From assembly GCA_030040955.1 (NCBI GenBank), contig JASHSH010000162.1:1-5723 (forward strand): a DNA stretch of 5,723 nucleotides, given 5' to 3'. Source of the DNA: Rhodospirillales bacterium. Its GTDB lineage: Bacteria; Pseudomonadota; Alphaproteobacteria; Rhodospirillales; Magnetospirillaceae. Numbering within the stretch: the first letter of the stretch is position 1; every line of letters starts with the position of its first letter. The translations under genes were made by a program, and so were the position numbers. Under the pieces are notes generated by a model. The model saw only the letters and a program-made list of their open reading frames with translations, was not told the DNA's origin and did no database searches. Below are positions 1 through 5,723 of this stretch, one piece after another.

Positions 1-517
1 CCATGCGCAGCGCGGCGTCCAGGTTCGACAGCGGCTCGTCGAACAGAAAGACCTTCGGCTCGCGCACGATGGCGCGACCCAAGGCGACGCGCTGGCGCTG
101 TCCGCCGGAGAGCGCGCCGGGGCGCCGGCGCAGCAGCTCGTCCAGGCCGAGCGCGCGCGCGGCCTCGCCCACGCGCCGCGCGATTTCGGCGGGCGCCACC
201 CGGCGGCGGCGCAGTCCGAAAGCAAGATTGTCCTCGACCGACATGTGCGGATAGAGCGCGTAGGACTGGAACACCATCGCCATGTCGCGGTCCTTGGCGG
301 GCACGTCGTTGACCACGCGCCCATCGACCGAGACCGTGCCCGAGGTGATCGCTTCCAGCCCCGCGATCATGCGCAGCGTGGTCGATTTGCCGCAGCCGGA
401 AGGGCCGAGGAGGACCATGAACTCGCCATCGTCGATGTCGAGATCGACATGGTCGACCGCCGGCGGCAGCACGACGCCGAATGTCTTGGTCAGGCCTTCG
501 AGGCGCACTTTGGCCAT
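1..517 (-). CDS. Sugar ABC transporter ATP-binding protein, MalK/UgpC type (partial, 3' end outside window)
   Basis: This is the cytoplasmic ATPase subunit expected to power the importer encoded just upstream. It is read from an ATG at 517; 172 codons are visible before the window edge. Seen in order: A-loop aromatic F13, Walker A GPSGCGKST at 38-46, Q-loop Q84 in MVFQSYALYPHM, ABC signature LSGGQ at 136-140, Walker B VFLFDE at 156-161, and D-loop SNLD at 164-167. The switch histidine and the C-terminal regulatory/TOBE region that MalK-type proteins (usually about 350-370 residues) carry would lie outside the window, so the subclass rests on the close match of the N-terminal half to this group. 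The gene starts 20 bp after the GH127 stop codon, with a modest GGCAGG ribosome-binding sequence 8 nt before ATG, so it is probably co-transcribed and is the last transporter part of the operon. The ABC ATPase call is near certain; partnership with these permeases is inferred from position. Confidence 0.95.
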   Translation of the reverse strand, partial: MAKVRLEGLTKTFGVVLPPAVDHVDLDIDDGEFMVLLGPSGCGKSTTLRMIAGLEAITSGTVSVDGRVVNDVPAKDRDMAMVFQSYALYPHMSVEDNLAFGLRRRRVAPAEIARRVGEAARALGLDELLRRRPGALSGGQRQRVALGRAIVREPKVFLFDEPLSNLDAALRM

Positions 518-537
518 GTTCGGAACCTGCCCCCGCC

Positions 538-2472
538 TCAGGCCTCGCGCAGCCACACGGCCATCGCTCCGGGCGTCCGATTGTCCCAGACGCAATAGGG
601 CACGGCCGCGACGCGCACCGGCACGGGCGGCGGCCGGTCGGTCCGGTACAAGGACGCGTCCCAGCCCTCCTCGCTCGCCGCCATCGCCTCGCCGACGACG
701 GTGCCGACGCCGCCCAGCAGGCCGGCATCGTATCTCGCCTCGAGCTTGGCCGTCCGCGGCAGCGCGATCCGGTGCAGCGGCACGGAATTGTCGGCGGCTT
801 CCAGGCAATAGACGATCGGTCCGCGCATCAGCGCGACTCGGCCGGCATCCTCGGCCACGCGGGGGTTGGCGTAGACGCGCTCGACCGGCATGGCGAGCTG
901 GAGGCGCACGACGTCTCCCGACTTCCATTCGCGCTCGATGCGCAGGTATCCACGTTCGACCGTCGGCCGGTCCAGGGCCGCGCCGTTGACCGTTGCCGAC
1001 CAGGCGCGGCACCAGCCGGGAACGCGCAGCTTGAGCACGAAGCGTCCCGGCGCGTCCGCCTCGACATGCACCGCGACTGTACCCTCCCACGGATATTCCG
1101 TCTCCTGGCGCAACGTGACCTTGCGCCCGCCCAGCGCGAGCCGCGTGACCGAGGAGGCGTAGAGATGAATGGCGGCCTCGGTATCGCTCGACGAGCAGAG
1201 ATAGCGGCCGAGCGAGGCCACCAGGCGGGCGATGTTCGGCGGGCAGCAGGGGCAGACATGCCACTCCCAGCGATGGTGATCGCCGTGGCTCTCCAGCGGG
1301 TTCTCGTAGAAGAACCGGTCGCCGGCGAGCGAAAGCCCGCTGGCCGCGCCGTTGTAGAGCGCGCGCTCCATCACGTCGGCATAGCGTCCGTCGCAGTCGA
1401 TGTGAAGCATGCGATGCGCCCAGAATATCAGCCCCACCGAAGCGCAAGTCTCCGCGTAGGCGGTGTCGTTGGGCAGATCGTAGTCGAAGGTGAAGCCTTC
1501 GTTGGCCTTCGATGGGCCGAGTCCGCCGGTGAGATACAGATTCTTGCCGGTGAGGTCGTTCCACATCCGCTCGCAGGCGAGCCGCAGCCCCTCGTCGCCA
1601 TAAGCGCCGGCGATGTCGGCCATGCCGCTGAGCAGGTACATCGCGCGCACCGCGTGGCCCACCACGCGATCCTGCTCGCGCACCGGCTTGTACGACTGGT
1701 TGTATTCATAGGTGCGGAAGGCGAAGTTGGCGGGATCGTCGCCGCGGGCGCGGGCCTCGAAGTCGAAATAGTGCGGCTGGCGGCCGCGCTCGTCGATGAA
1801 GTAGCGGGCCAGTTCGAGATGCTTGCGCTCCCCGGTCACGCGATAGAGCTTGACCAGGGCGAGCTCGATCTCCTCGTGCCCGCAATAGCCGCGCTTCTGC
1901 CCGGGCCCGGTGCCGAAGGTGGCGGCGATATGGTCGACATAGCGGATCAGCGCGTCGAGCAGCACCCGCTTCCCGGTCGCCTGGAAATAGGCGACCGCGC
2001 CCTCGATCAGGTGCCCGGCGCAATATAGCTCGTGCCAGTCGCGCAGATTGGTCCAGCGCTTCTCGGGCGCGCGGCGGATGAAGTAGGCGTTCATATAGCC
2101 GTCGGGCCGCTGCGCCTTGCGGTAGCGCTCGGCGATGTCGTCGATTCGCGCCTCCAGCGCCGGATCGCGCTTCACCGCCAGCGTGTAGGACGCCGCCTCG
2201 ATCCATTTGCCGAGGTCGGAATCCCAGAACATCTGGGTGGTGCCGCCCCAGCGGCCGATCGGTATGCGCAGCGGCGGGGGCGGGGTGTCGACGTCGAGCG
2301 CCTCGATCATTCCCGCCGATTCGCTGCGTTCGAGCAGGATCGGCACCGTGCGCGCGCGTACCGATTCCTGACGCGGACGCCAGAACCGGTCGCGGAACTC
2401 GACCGAGGTGAACACAACCGGCAGGCTCCGCCCGCCGGACTCTTCCGGGCGCGCTTGCGGAATTGCATCCAT
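538..2472 (-). CDS. Glycoside hydrolase family 127 (DUF1680), probable cytoplasmic beta-L-arabinofuranosidase
   Basis: This protein of about 644 residues probably removes terminal beta-L-arabinofuranose from imported oligosaccharides. Residue numbers count from the ATG at 2472. The key motifs match Bifidobacterium longum HypBA1: acid/base Glu325 in NEGFT, then at the same 16-residue spacing Glu341 and Cys343 in ETCAS, and Cys409-Cys410 in CPCCPPN. In HypBA1 the Glu and three Cys bind zinc, and the first Cys of the CC pair is the nucleophile. Conserved histidines occur in HELYCAGH (about 148-154), CGHEE (about 199) and VGHAVRAMY (about 273). The N-terminal two thirds fits the alpha-barrel catalytic domain; the rest (LRVPGWC, RGPIVYCLE) fits the usual beta-rich C-terminal domains. 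Length is normal. There is no signal peptide, so the enzyme is intracellular. A GTG one codon upstream (2475) is an equally possible start; GGGAGG precedes both. It sits between a permease gene and the ATPase gene. Other GH127 specificities, such as the pectin sugar aceric acid, or membership of related GH146, cannot be excluded. Confidence 0.93.
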   Translation of the reverse strand: MDAIPQARPEESGGRSLPVVFTSVEFRDRFWRPRQESVRARTVPILLERSESAGMIEALDVDTPPPPLRIPIGRWGGTTQMFWDSDLGKWIEAASYTLAVKRDPALEARIDDIAERYRKAQRPDGYMNAYFIRRAPEKRWTNLRDWHELYCAGHLIEGAVAYFQATGKRVLLDALIRYVDHIAATFGTGPGQKRGYCGHEEIELALVKLYRVTGERKHLELARYFIDERGRQPHYFDFEARARGDDPANFAFRTYEYNQSYKPVREQDRVVGHAVRAMYLLSGMADIAGAYGDEGLRLACERMWNDLTGKNLYLTGGLGPSKANEGFTFDYDLPNDTAYAETCASVGLIFWAHRMLHIDCDGRYADVMERALYNGAASGLSLAGDRFFYENPLESHGDHHRWEWHVCPCCPPNIARLVASLGRYLCSSSDTEAAIHLYASSVTRLALGGRKVTLRQETEYPWEGTVAVHVEADAPGRFVLKLRVPGWCRAWSATVNGAALDRPTVERGYLRIEREWKSGDVVRLQLAMPVERVYANPRVAEDAGRVALMRGPIVYCLEAADNSVPLHRIALPRTAKLEARYDAGLLGGVGTVVGEAMAASEEGWDASLYRTDRPPPVPVRVAAVPYCVWDNRTPGAMAVWLREA

Positions 2473-2478
2473 CACAAA

Positions 2479-2488
2479 CCTTCCTCCC
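2479..2488 (-). promoter_or_regulatory. Ribosome-binding site of the GH127 gene
   Basis: The minus strand reads GGGAGGAAGG here. The GGAGG core lies 7 nt before the GTG at 2475 and 10 nt before the ATG at 2472, so it serves either start and does not decide between them. It is a strong Shine-Dalgarno, placed in the short gap after the permease stop, so GH127 can be translated independently of the permease. Confidence 0.7.
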
Positions 2489-2512
2489 GTTCCGGCGCGT
2501 GCGTGCCCCGCC

Positions 2513-3451
2513 TCATTTCACCGCCCCGCTGAGCAGGCCCGACACATAGTAGCGCTGGAGCAGTGCGTAGATCGCGAAACAGGGAATGACCGAGATCACC
2601 ACGCCGGCCTCCAGCGCGCCCCAGTCGATCGCCCCGTAATGGCCCAGGCGCACGCCGACCAGCATGATCGGCACCGTGAACATCGTCTCGCGATTCATGA
2701 AGATCAGCGCCGCGATGAACTCGTTCCACGAGGCGATGAAGGCGAACAGCACCACGGTGACGATGCCCGGCCGCACGGCGGGCAGGAACACCGACCAGAG
2801 GATGGCCAGATCGCCGCATCCGTCCATCTTCGCCGCCTCCTCGAGGTCGCGCGGCACGGCCTCGAAGTTCTGCCGCAGCAGATAGACGCTGAACGGCAGC
2901 TGGAGAATCGTGTGCACGATCGCCAGCCCGACATAGGTGTTGGCCAGGCCCATCTTCGAGAAGGCCAGGTAGAGCGGCGTGAGCAGCGCCTGGTAGGGAA
3001 TCATCAACGGCAGCAGCAGCACCAGAAACAGCAACTCGCGCCCGGGCACGTAGAGGCGCGCGAGCCCGTAGCCCGCGGGAATGGCTAGGACCAGGCAGAA
3101 CAAGATGGTGAGCGCGGCGACCGCGAGGCTGTTGAACACGTAGGTCGCCAGGCCGGCCTGGTAGGAGAAGACCTTCACATAGTTGGCGAGGCTCAAGCTG
3201 TGGGGGAGATAGGTGGGCGGCGCGGCCGAGGCCTCGGTGGGCGGCTTGATCGAGCTCAGAAACGACATGACGACCGGAAACAGCATCAGCAGCCCGACGG
3301 CGAGCAGGATCGCGCCGAGAAGATAGGCGGTCCGCTTCGACGCCCCCGGGACCGCCGCGCGCACACGCGCGGGCCCGGGCCGCGCGGGTCCGCCGGTCAG
3401 TCCGAGCGGTCCCCGCCCGGCGATCGCTCCCGCCTGGGCCGGCGCGTTCAC
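2513..3451 (-). CDS. Sugar ABC transporter permease, MalG/UgpE/LacG type (second membrane subunit)
   Basis: This 312-residue inner-membrane permease would form the translocation channel with the upstream permease. Hydrophobic segments lie at about 43-66, 105-128, 139-160, 172-192, 229-250 and 281-298, giving six membrane spans. The cytoplasmic EAA loop that docks on the ATPase is clear: EEAAKMDGCG at about 204-213, then LPAVRPG at 223-229. The family-typical SWNEF follows at 241-245 and the C-terminus is the usual short YYVSGLLSGAVK. I chose the GTG at 3451 because it overlaps the preceding TGA by 4 bases (GTGA) and has GGAG 7 nt upstream. The reading frame stays open back to 4123, but that part is only a frame-shifted reading of the first permease. 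The first ~40 residues are rich in Ala, Gly, Pro and Arg and look like a disordered cytoplasmic tail; a later start at Val30 (GTG) is possible but less well supported. Substrate is not readable from the permease itself. Confidence 0.95.
   Translation of the reverse strand: MNAPAQAGAIAGRGPLGLTGGPARPGPARVRAAVPGASKRTAYLLGAILLAVGLLMLFPVVMSFLSSIKPPTEASAAPPTYLPHSLSLANYVKVFSYQAGLATYVFNSLAVAALTILFCLVLAIPAGYGLARLYVPGRELLFLVLLLPLMIPYQALLTPLYLAFSKMGLANTYVGLAIVHTILQLPFSVYLLRQNFEAVPRDLEEAAKMDGCGDLAILWSVFLPAVRPGIVTVVLFAFIASWNEFIAALIFMNRETMFTVPIMLVGVRLGHYGAIDWGALEAGVVISVIPCFAIYALLQRYYVSGLLSGAVK
3367..3385. repeat. GC-only inverted repeat inside the permease N-terminal tail
   Basis: GCGCGG (3367-3372) and CCGCGC (3380-3385) are exact inverted copies around a GC-only centre; overlapping them, GGCCCGGGCC (3372-3381) is a perfect 10-bp palindrome. 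It falls in codons for the Ala/Pro/Gly/Arg-rich tail of the second permease. It may simply follow from base composition, but it could form a hairpin in the mRNA about 65-85 nt after the start codon. Confidence 0.4.
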
Positions 3452-3462
3452 GTCCGCGCTCC
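3448..3462 (-). promoter_or_regulatory. GTGA stop/start overlap with ribosome-binding site for the second permease
   Basis: The TGA ending the first permease (3450-3448) shares bases with the GTG starting the second (3451-3449). A GGAG at 3462-3459 lies 7 nt before that GTG, inside the end of the first permease gene. This arrangement is typical of translational coupling and would help make the two membrane subunits in equal amounts. Confidence 0.8.
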
Positions 3463-4335
3463 GCGCCGGGTAAGCAGTATCTGCGCGGTCACGCCCAGGA
3501 AGATGATCACCACCGTGACGATGGCGAGCGCCGCGCCGTAGCCGAGTTTGAAATAGATGAACGAGTTCTGGTACATCCAATAGACCGAGGTGAAGGTCTG
3601 GCTGCGCGGCCCGCCCGCGGTCATGATGTAGAACTGGTCGAAGGCGAGCATCGAGCCGATCGCGCTGACCAGCGTAGTGAGCAGGATCGAGCGCGCCGAC
3701 AGCGGCAGGACGATCCGCCATACCCGCTCCCAGTAGCCGGCACCGTCGATCATCGCGGCGTCCAGCGTCTCCGCGTCGATGCCTTGGATCGCGGCGACGA
3801 AGATGATCGTGCCGAATCCGACCACCTTCCACACGATCGAGATGATCACGCCCCACAGGCCGAGGCCGGGATCGATCCACCACACGATCGGGTGGGCGAT
3901 CAGGCCCAGATCGAGCAGCACCCGGTTGATCAGCCCCACCTGCTCGTCGAGCAGCCAGAACCAGAGCAGACTCGAGCTGGCGAGCCCGACCACCACCGGC
4001 AGGAAGATCGCCGAGCGCGCGAAGCGGGAAAGCGGCGAATTCGCCGCCGTCAGCAGGGCGAAGGCGAAACCGAGGATCATCAGGATCGGCGTGATGTAGA
4101 GCGTATATCTCACCGTGAACCACAGCGCCTGCCAGAACACCGGATCGTCGAAGGCGCGGACATAATTGGTGAGGCCGATGAACTTGCTGCCGCCCAGCAG
4201 CGAGCTGCTCGTCAGCGAAAGTCCGACCAGGCGCGCGAGCGGATAGATCACGAACAAGATGACGAACAGTAGCGCCGGGGCGACGTAGATCAGCCCGGCG
4301 CAGCGGGAACGGATCGGCTTGGCGGCGCTCCTCAT
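3448..4335 (-). CDS. Sugar ABC transporter permease, MalF/UgpA type (first membrane subunit)
   Basis: This is a 295-residue inner-membrane permease and partner of the downstream permease. Counting from the ATG at 4335, hydrophobic spans lie at about 13-35, 75-97, 107-129, 158-181, 214-234 and 264-288. The ATPase-docking EAA loop reads LDAAMIDGAG at about 191-200 followed by IVLPLSAR at 208-215; the first E of EAA is Asp here and the proline usual after LPxxR is absent, both mild deviations. MTAGGP at 238-243 is the usual MalF/UgpA-group motif before the last span. Start choice: the frame can also open at a TTG at 4377, but that codon overlaps the loop of a strong hairpin and would add 14 residues before an already normal-length protein, so ATG 4335 is preferred. 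Neither start has a strong Shine-Dalgarno. The gene follows the binding-protein gene by 69 bp and ends in a 4-base overlap with the next permease. Confidence 0.94.
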   Translation of the reverse strand: MRSAAKPIRSRCAGLIYVAPALLFVILFVIYPLARLVGLSLTSSSLLGGSKFIGLTNYVRAFDDPVFWQALWFTVRYTLYITPILMILGFAFALLTAANSPLSRFARSAIFLPVVVGLASSSLLWFWLLDEQVGLINRVLLDLGLIAHPIVWWIDPGLGLWGVIISIVWKVVGFGTIIFVAAIQGIDAETLDAAMIDGAGYWERVWRIVLPLSARSILLTTLVSAIGSMLAFDQFYIMTAGGPRSQTFTSVYWMYQNSFIYFKLGYGAALAIVTVVIIFLGVTAQILLTRRGART

Positions 4336-4363
4336 CGGGGAGAACCCGGCGCGTGCGAAGGAT

Positions 4364-4389
4364 GGGACGCGGCGCAATCGCCGCGTCCC
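4364..4389 (-). promoter_or_regulatory. Intercistronic hairpin after the binding-protein gene
   Basis: GGGACGCGGCG (4364-4374) and CGCCGCGTCCC (4379-4389) are perfect inverted copies separated by four bases, giving an 11-bp, almost all-GC stem with a tetraloop in the minus-strand transcript. It starts 15 nt after the TAG of the binding-protein gene and lies 28 nt before the permease ATG. No T-run follows on the transcribed side (the next bases are ATCCTTCG), so it does not look like a standard intrinsic terminator. In other sugar-importer operons (malE-malF in E. coli is the classical case) structures here protect the upstream mRNA segment or limit readthrough, so that binding protein exceeds permease. 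That role is inferred; the hairpin itself is seen directly. Confidence 0.75.
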
Positions 4390-4404
4390 GCCGAACAGAT
4401 TACG

Positions 4405-5655
4405 CTATTCCGACGCGATTTCCTTCATCTTGGCCTTGGCCGTGGCGATCGCCTCGTCGACCTTGCCGTCGAAGATGGCGGTCTGCAGCATCTGAATCCA
4501 CGGGCTCGCGTCGCTGTTGACCATGTCGTTGAAGTGGAACACCCACGGCACATAGCCGATGCCCACCGCCTTCGCGGTGGTGATGATGCGCGGGTCGGCC
4601 TGGAAGTATTTGTTGTCGGCGAGATCGGTGCGCGAGGGCAGGATGTTGTTCTTGGCCAATCCCTCGAGCTGGGCCTCGTCGGTCAGCTCCCACTTGATGA
4701 AGTCGCGCGCGATCTTTTCGTGCTTGCTGCCCTTGGGAACGGCGACCACGTCGCCGCCGACGAAGGCGGAGGCCTGGCCGTCCTTGATGCCGGGCAGGAC
4801 CGCGATGCCGAAATCCATGTTGGGAACGTCGCGCTTCAGATCCGAGATCAGGAATCCGCCGGCGCCCTGGATGCCGATGGTTCCCGCCTTGAAGTTGGCG
4901 ACGAAGTTCTGGCCGTTGTCGGCCTGCGCGCTCTTCGGCACCAGCCCTTCGGCCCACATCTCGTGGAACTGCTCCAGCACCTCCTTCACCCCCGGACCCT
5001 GCAGGGGCTCGGTTTTGGCGTCGGGCGGCAGCAGCTTGGCGCCCGAGGCGACCATCATCGGCGAAGTGGTGAAGATGTTGCAGCCCGGGCACGAGCCGGA
5101 GAAGTAGAATCCGTAGGTGTCCGGCCCGAGGGCATGGATCTTCTTGGCGAATTCGTGGATCTGCCCGACCGATGTCGGCGGCTTGTTGGGATCGAGCCCG
5201 GCCTTCTTGAACAGGTCCTTGTTGTAGACCAGGACCGAGACGTCGGGCGTGAAGCCGGTGCCGTACAGTCGGCCCTGATAGGTGGCGAGGTCGGAGAACG
5301 CCTTGGCCACCTTGGCGGCGTTCGGATCGGCCTTCATCTGGTCGGTGAGGTCGATCAGGAAGCCCGCCTTCATGAAGTCGGGCATGTAGATCAGGTCGAA
5401 CGAGATCAGGTCCGGCACCTCGCCCGCCTGCACCCCGGTGGCCAGCTTGGTCACCATCTGGTTGTCGGGAATGACGGTGAGCTGGATCTTGTCGGCGTGG
5501 TTGGAATTCCACAGATCGGTCATGTGCGGCGCCGCGTTGGCCGCGCTCGCGCGCACCCACATGGTGAGATCGTCGGCCCGCGCCGGAGCCGACGCGGCCA
5601 GCAGCGCCGCGCCGACGCCAAGCGCGAGACCGCTCAATTGCTTCGCATGCTTCAT
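4405..5655 (-). CDS. Periplasmic sugar-binding protein of ABC importer (extracellular solute-binding family 1)
   Basis: This 416-residue protein should capture the transported saccharide in the periplasm and deliver it to the permease pair. A classical Sec signal peptide is visible: basic MKHAK, hydrophobic LSGLALGVGAALLAASAP, and a likely cleavage after APARA (residue 27). There is no lipobox cysteine, so it is soluble. The mature part shows typical features of the family: LTMWVRAS at the start of the first lobe, EVPDLISFDLIYMPDF at about 79-94, VLVYNKDLFKKAGLDP at 141-156, and a C-terminal WVFHFNDMVNSDASPW segment at 371-386. The only two cysteines form a CPGC motif at 189-192 and probably make a disulfide in the periplasm. 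Trp371, Trp386 and Trp235 are candidates for sugar stacking, but this is a guess. The start ATG has GGGGAGG 5 nt upstream. It is the first gene of the visible operon. Substrate is inferred only from the GH127 gene downstream. Confidence 0.95.
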   Translation of the reverse strand: MKHAKQLSGLALGVGAALLAASAPARADDLTMWVRASAANAAPHMTDLWNSNHADKIQLTVIPDNQMVTKLATGVQAGEVPDLISFDLIYMPDFMKAGFLIDLTDQMKADPNAAKVAKAFSDLATYQGRLYGTGFTPDVSVLVYNKDLFKKAGLDPNKPPTSVGQIHEFAKKIHALGPDTYGFYFSGSCPGCNIFTTSPMMVASGAKLLPPDAKTEPLQGPGVKEVLEQFHEMWAEGLVPKSAQADNGQNFVANFKAGTIGIQGAGGFLISDLKRDVPNMDFGIAVLPGIKDGQASAFVGGDVVAVPKGSKHEKIARDFIKWELTDEAQLEGLAKNNILPSRTDLADNKYFQADPRIITTAKAVGIGYVPWVFHFNDMVNSDASPWIQMLQTAIFDGKVDEAIATAKAKMKEIASE

Positions 5656-5660
5656 GCCAT

Positions 5661-5667
5661 CCTCCCC
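5661..5667 (-). promoter_or_regulatory. Ribosome-binding site of the sugar-binding protein gene
   Basis: GGGGAGG on the minus strand, 5 nt before the ATG at 5655, is the strongest Shine-Dalgarno in the window. This fits the need for high synthesis of the binding protein and fixes its start codon. Confidence 0.8.
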
Positions 5668-5723
5668 TTCCTTCTGGTTGCCGTTGGCTGTTGCACCACG
5701 TCGACTCGGTCGAGGCCGCCGCC
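5668..5723 (-). other. Operon leader upstream of the binding-protein gene; no promoter recognised
   Basis: These 56 bases (in transcription direction) contain no convincing -35/-10 pair, T-run or gene. Two small patterns are visible: TCGAC-N3-GTCGA, a perfect 5-bp-arm inverted repeat at 5701-5713, and two direct GCAAC copies about 8 nt apart nearer the gene. Either could be part of an operator, but such short patterns are common in GC-rich DNA. The promoter, or an upstream gene of the same operon, probably lies beyond the right edge. Confidence 0.35.

Noticed and set aside
1..517. Truncated or broken ATPase gene
   Set aside because: The frame is intact up to the first base of the window and all motifs are in order, so the missing C-terminal half is cut off by the window edge and not a mutation.
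481..2028. A 515-codon open frame on the plus strand, opposite the GH127 gene
   Set aside because: The translation is an Arg/Gly/Ala/His/Asp/Val-rich string with no recognisable domain. GH127 on the other strand has full-length family motifs, so the frame is a by-product of GC-rich codon use.
2408..3088. Plus-strand open frames of up to 226 codons opposite the second permease
   Set aside because: Composition is dominated by Arg, Gln, His, Asp and Glu, mirroring hydrophobic membrane codons on the other strand, with no plausible start site or domain.
3452..4123. Possible 224-residue N-terminal extension of the second permease
   Set aside because: The frame is open, but the peptide is a shifted reading of the first permease. 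The GTG at 3451 with its ribosome-binding site and 4-base overlap gives a normal-length MalG-type protein.
4364..4389. Intrinsic transcription terminator ending the binding-protein transcript
   Set aside because: The stem is strong but no T-run follows it in the direction of transcription, and the permeases downstream need expression from the same operon. Partial termination is still possible.
4400..5560. A 386-codon open frame on the minus strand inside the binding-protein gene
   Set aside because: It is out of frame with the clear signal-peptide-bearing SBP, very rich in Arg and Gly, and shows no motif.
5652..5660. A two-codon mini-ORF (ATG GCA TGA) overlapping the binding-protein start
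   Set aside because: Its ATG directly abuts the Shine-Dalgarno with no spacer, so it is unlikely to be used for initiation; such short patterns occur by chance.

Overview
The window is GC-rich and densely packed, and every real gene lies on the minus strand. It reads as the main part of one carbohydrate-import operon, transcribed from right to left. High GC, codons that mostly end in G or C, long spurious ORFs on the opposite strand, and an SBP/permease/UgpC-type transporter point to a proteobacterium, most likely an alphaproteobacterium. That placement is an impression from sequence style and is not proven.

Layout in transcription order: a short upstream leader (5723-5656); a periplasmic sugar-binding protein with a clear signal peptide (5655-4405); a 69-bp gap holding a perfect 11-bp-stem hairpin (4389-4364); a MalF/UgpA-like inner-membrane permease (4335-3448); a MalG/UgpE-like permease whose GTG start overlaps the previous stop by 4 bases (3451-2513); a cytoplasmic glycoside hydrolase of the GH127 (DUF1680) type with the zinc-cysteine active-site motifs of beta-L-arabinofuranosidases (2472-538); and, after a 20-bp gap, the N-terminal half of a MalK/UgpC-like ABC ATPase that runs off the left edge (517-1).

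Together the genes describe a complete uptake-and-cleave module. The binding protein captures an oligosaccharide in the periplasm, the two permeases and the ATPase dimer import it, and GH127, which has no signal peptide, hydrolyses it inside the cell. By family, the best guess for the substrate is a short beta-L-arabinofuranosyl saccharide from plant cell-wall glycoproteins or pectin. This is inference from GH127 and not a direct reading.

No gene-free stretch exceeds 70 bp. I see no RNA genes, mobile elements, CRISPR or integration scars, no regulator and no recognisable promoter. The components are of known families. The points most worth a second look are the GH127 gene inside the importer operon and the intercistronic hairpin after the binding-protein gene.
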